A stretch of DNA of 64,000 bases. Origin: a virus. The notes under the pieces are model-generated. The model was not told the origin of the DNA. It worked only from the letters and a program-made list of their open reading frames with translations, and searched no databases. The position numbers and the translations under genes are program-made. Numbering within the stretch: position 1 is the first letter of the stretch; each line of letters begins with the position of its first letter. The DNA lies in IMG/VR virus record IMGVR_UViG_3300038428_000825, positions 34,884 through 98,883 of that record. One strand, 5' to 3'. This document shows, piece after piece, positions 61,969-64,000 of this stretch.

Positions 61969-62430
61969 TCAGGCTGCTCTTCCTTTCTGGTTCAGGCTTT
62001 TGCTGACCAGGAAGAGTTTCTTGCGCATGTCAAGAACAGTAGGAGCCAGCTCCCTTGGGTCTTTCTTCTTTCTCAGAGTTTGTACAAATGCCAGAACATT
62101 CTCGGCTTGGTTCTGTTTGACGAGAAGCAAAGGAAGAGCGCGAGTCAGAACGGCTGCAGCTTCGCTCGCGTTGATGTTCCAGCAGAAACAAAGCTTGGAA
62201 CCTTTCTTTCGCAGCTTCTTGTCCACATAGATATGGCCTCCGATGTGTTCATAAAGCCAGTTGATTGGTCGAATATCTGTCATTCCGACAACGACGTGTG
62301 CACGATAACGCAGTTTTCCTGCGGAGTTCTTGAAGGTGCCAATCCGTACACAGCCTTCACCATCGAGAAGGCCTGCAAAGTAAGCAACCTGCAGTTCGGT
62401 CATGTTCTTGATCTTGTGGTATTCGCTCAT
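61969..62430 (-). CDS. LAGLIDADG homing endonuclease (single motif)
   Basis: A 153-residue protein with one LAGLIDADG motif, [11 protein letters not shown] at residues 16-26, whose acidic end supplies the catalytic residue. A second copy is absent, so it should act as a homodimer. The body has charged beta strands ([20 protein letters not shown]) as in DNA-contacting sheets. It lies first in the minus-strand operon, abutting the RNA ligase start. It is not inside an intron or intein that I can see. It could still move itself by cutting a related phage lacking it. Confidence 0.8.
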   Translation of the reverse strand: MSEYHKIKNMTELQVAYFAGLLDGEGCVRIGTFKNSAGKLRYRAHVVVGMTDIRPINWLYEHIGGHIYVDKKLRKKGSKLCFCWNINASEAAAVLTRALPLLLVKQNQAENVLAFVQTLRKKKDPRELAPTVLDMRKKLFLVSKSLNQKGRAA

Positions 62431-62625
62431 GCAACAAGCTTGCGAGAGCAGAAATATGTACCAAAGGCTCAGGAGCCTTAGTAAAGCTTTCGATCGATTT
62501 CTTGAATAACGGGAGCCCTATTGAAGAAACCCTTCATAAGAGACTAGGTGATTTCCTGTATTCAGTGAAGGCACTCCAGCGCACAGACTGAACACATAGC
62601 GCACCAGCGCCGAGGAGTTGAAGCA
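62431..62625. promoter_or_regulatory. divergent regulatory region with a small hairpin
   Basis: A 195-base gap between the minus-strand operon and the excisionase-like gene, so it should hold promoters in both directions, but I found no convincing boxes. AAGGCT (62464-62469) pairs with AGCCTT (62474-62479) around CAGG. The position would suit repressor or excisionase binding sites. Confidence 0.4.
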
Positions 62626-62838
62626 ATGCCAGAAGTCGAGAAGTGGCTTTTCACACGTAAGGAAGCGGCGTTCAGCCTAGGTCTGTCAGTGAGATCGGTC
62701 GATTACCTCATCAGCAACCGGGATCTGGAGACGCGGCGCGTTGGCCGTAAGGTACTGGTGATCCGCGAGAGCTTGCGTCTGTTCGCCAGGGGAAACCACA
62801 CCAATCCGATTCGGCCGCAAGCCGTAGCTGAAGCCTGA
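62626..62838 (+). CDS. excisionase-like helix-turn-helix protein
   Basis: A 70-residue DNA-binding protein of the MerR-like/HTH_17 excisionase type. Seen: LFTRKEAAFSLGLSVRSVDYLI, a helix-turn-helix with a Ser-Val-Arg recognition segment, followed by ETRRVGRKVLV, the wing. Size is typical for excisionases, which direct integrase to excise. It lies 124 bases before the integrase. GAGGAG at 62611-62616 supports ATG 62626. It may instead be a generic transcriptional regulator. Confidence 0.78.
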   Translation: MPEVEKWLFTRKEAAFSLGLSVRSVDYLISNRDLETRRVGRKVLVIRESLRLFARGNHTNPIRPQAVAEA

Positions 62839-62962
62839 TGTTTAGCTACACAGGATGGGCATCGTTTTGCAGCGGGATAGCCGGCACAGGCATCAGTGCA
62901 CTTCCCTGGGGATTCACGATATTATCAGTCCATTAAAACAGGCACCGAGAAAGAGCAGCGAA

Positions 62963-64000
62963 ATGGCAAAACGGGAAGTGAAACCAGCAAGGGGAATCTT
63001 TGAGCGTCCGAAGGGGTCGGGGATCTGGTGGATAAACTTCTACCAGGACGGAAAGCAGCACCGGGAAAAGGCTGGGGCTCGGTCTGCTGCCGTCGATCTT
63101 TATCGTGTCCGGAAGGCTGATGCAAGACGAGGCATCAAATTGCCCGATCTGCGAAACGGCAAGGTGACACTCTCCGCACTGATCGACGGCGCGCTGGAGT
63201 TTGCCAGGGTACACAATAAGAGCGTGAAAGGCTATGAGTGCAAGGCCAAGATTGCCCGGGCCGCTCTTGGCTCGCGGCCAGCCGAGGAGATCACGCCAGA
63301 AGAACTGGACCGCTGGATTTCTTCACACTGCAAGACACCAGCAACGTCAAACCGCTATCGTGCATTCTTTTCGCTCTGCTATCGGGAGGGTCAACGGAAT
63401 CGCAAAGTTGGTGTGAATCCGGCCCGCCTGGTCCGCCCGCGGCGCGAGAACAACGCGCGTCTCCGGTTCTTGAGCCGCGAAGAGTACGACAAACTGGCTA
63501 CGATCATTAAGCGGGACCATCCTCAGCAATTGCCGTCGTTTGTCGTGAGTGTCTTCACAGGGATGCGGTTAACTGAGCAGTTCACCCTCTCGTGGGCCCA
63601 GGTGGACTTCGACAGGCGCCTAATAAGGCTGACCAATACGAAGAACGGGTCGGCGCGAAACGTTCCTCTCAACAGCATCGCACGCGCGGCTTTGGAGTCG
63701 CAGCGAACAATGGTCCCTCACAAGCCGACCGATTCGATCTTTCCGCGTTCAGGGCCATACGCGGACTATCGCCCCTGGTTACGGCCTGCGCTCAAACAGG
63801 CCGGCATCACGAACTACACCTGGCATGGAAACAGGCACACATTCTGCTCGTGGCTTGCGATGGCCGGGGTCTCAATCAAGGAAATTCAAGTCCTGGCCGG
63901 CCACAAGACGATCAGCATGTCGGCCCGCTACGCACACCTCTCACCAGAGGTCACAGCATCCGCGTCAGAGCGTCTCGTGCAACCAACAAGCACTGCCTGA
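62963..64000 (+). CDS. tyrosine recombinase/integrase
   Basis: A 345-residue site-specific integrase. Seen: Arg202 in FTGMRLTEQ, Lys227 in NTKNGSAR, His288 and Arg291 in HGNRHTF, His314 in AGHKTISM, and the catalytic Tyr323 in RYAHLS. All catalytic residues are present. N-terminal part is an arm-binding and core-binding region (MAKREVKPARGIFERPKG). ATG 62963 is preferred over an upstream frame opening at 62855 because it starts the conserved N terminus; AAGAG lies just before. It shows the phage is temperate. The attachment site is not identifiable; it would be at or beyond the window's right edge. Confidence 0.88.
   Translation: MAKREVKPARGIFERPKGSGIWWINFYQDGKQHREKAGARSAAVDLYRVRKADARRGIKLPDLRNGKVTLSALIDGALEFARVHNKSVKGYECKAKIARAALGSRPAEEITPEELDRWISSHCKTPATSNRYRAFFSLCYREGQRNRKVGVNPARLVRPRRENNARLRFLSREEYDKLATIIKRDHPQQLPSFVVSVFTGMRLTEQFTLSWAQVDFDRRLIRLTNTKNGSARNVPLNSIARAALESQRTMVPHKPTDSIFPRSGPYADYRPWLRPALKQAGITNYTWHGNRHTFCSWLAMAGVSIKEIQVLAGHKTISMSARYAHLSPEVTASASERLVQPTSTA

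Noticed and set aside
61360-62481. A 373-codon plus-strand frame antisense to the RNA ligase and homing endonuclease.
   Set aside because: The minus-strand genes have clear family motifs and ribosome binding sites; this frame is their shadow.
1-64000. tRNA, rRNA or CRISPR arrays.
   Set aside because: No cloverleaf with conserved T-loop and no direct-repeat array with spacers was seen on either strand by eye; a dedicated scan was not possible.

Overview
This 64 kb window looks like the structural half of a large temperate phage with a contractile tail (a myophage), either a prophage or a phage genome. It runs from the major capsid protein at the left edge, through sheath, tube, tail chaperones, giant tail proteins, baseplate and fibres, to an excisionase-like gene and a tyrosine integrase at the right edge. 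Terminase, portal, prohead protease and replication genes are absent and presumably lie to the left. The DNA is GC-rich by eye. The host is certainly bacterial. A signal peptide and repeat style in the big fibre suggest Acidobacteriota to me, but that is only a guess. No host gene, tRNA, rRNA or CRISPR was recognised.

Layout. 1-5.1 kb: capsid protein, small virion-type genes, an Ig-like domain protein, then an M15 peptidase with small membrane proteins that may form a lysis cassette. 5.1-9.1 kb: a free-standing HNH endonuclease and head-tail connector/neck-type genes, served by two copies of a CTATACTAGA promoter-like motif. 9.1-14.8 kb: tail sheath, three related tube-like proteins in tandem, two chaperone-type genes. 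14.8-29.6 kb: three giant proteins of 1337, 1679 and 1848 residues. The first has a staphylococcal-nuclease-like fold without its catalytic residues. The second carries the catalytic signature of a two-barrel RNA polymerase (RxP ... DADGD ... H, then VGMLSN). The third joins a lytic transglycosylase to a baseplate-hub fold. 29.6-34.8 kb: an accessory island with an ADP-ribosylglycohydrolase and a two-gene McrBC system. 34.8-58.5 kb: baseplate wedge (gp25-like, J-like) and a long, tightly coupled fibre operon that contains a complete bacterioferritin gene and a 1685-residue beta-helix fibre with a signal peptide. 58.5-60.7 kb: a Vsr-like endonuclease and small genes. 60.7-62.4 kb: a minus-strand operon of LAGLIDADG endonuclease, RNA ligase and T4-type lysozyme. 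62.6-64 kb: excisionase-like protein and integrase.

How it may work together. The structural genes form one late programme, with many ATG/stop overlaps (TAATG). Recurrent non-coding motifs (CTATACTAGA; the palindrome CTAACNGTTAG; CTTTGGTAG) and several hairpins divide it into transcription units. The most notable inference is that a polypeptide encoded where a tape measure is expected is an RNA polymerase of the QDE-1/YonO/crAss-phage type, possibly carried in the virion and ejected with the DNA. The second is a di-iron bacterioferritin translated as part of the fibre operon. Both rest on motif reading only and need structure prediction and profile searches.
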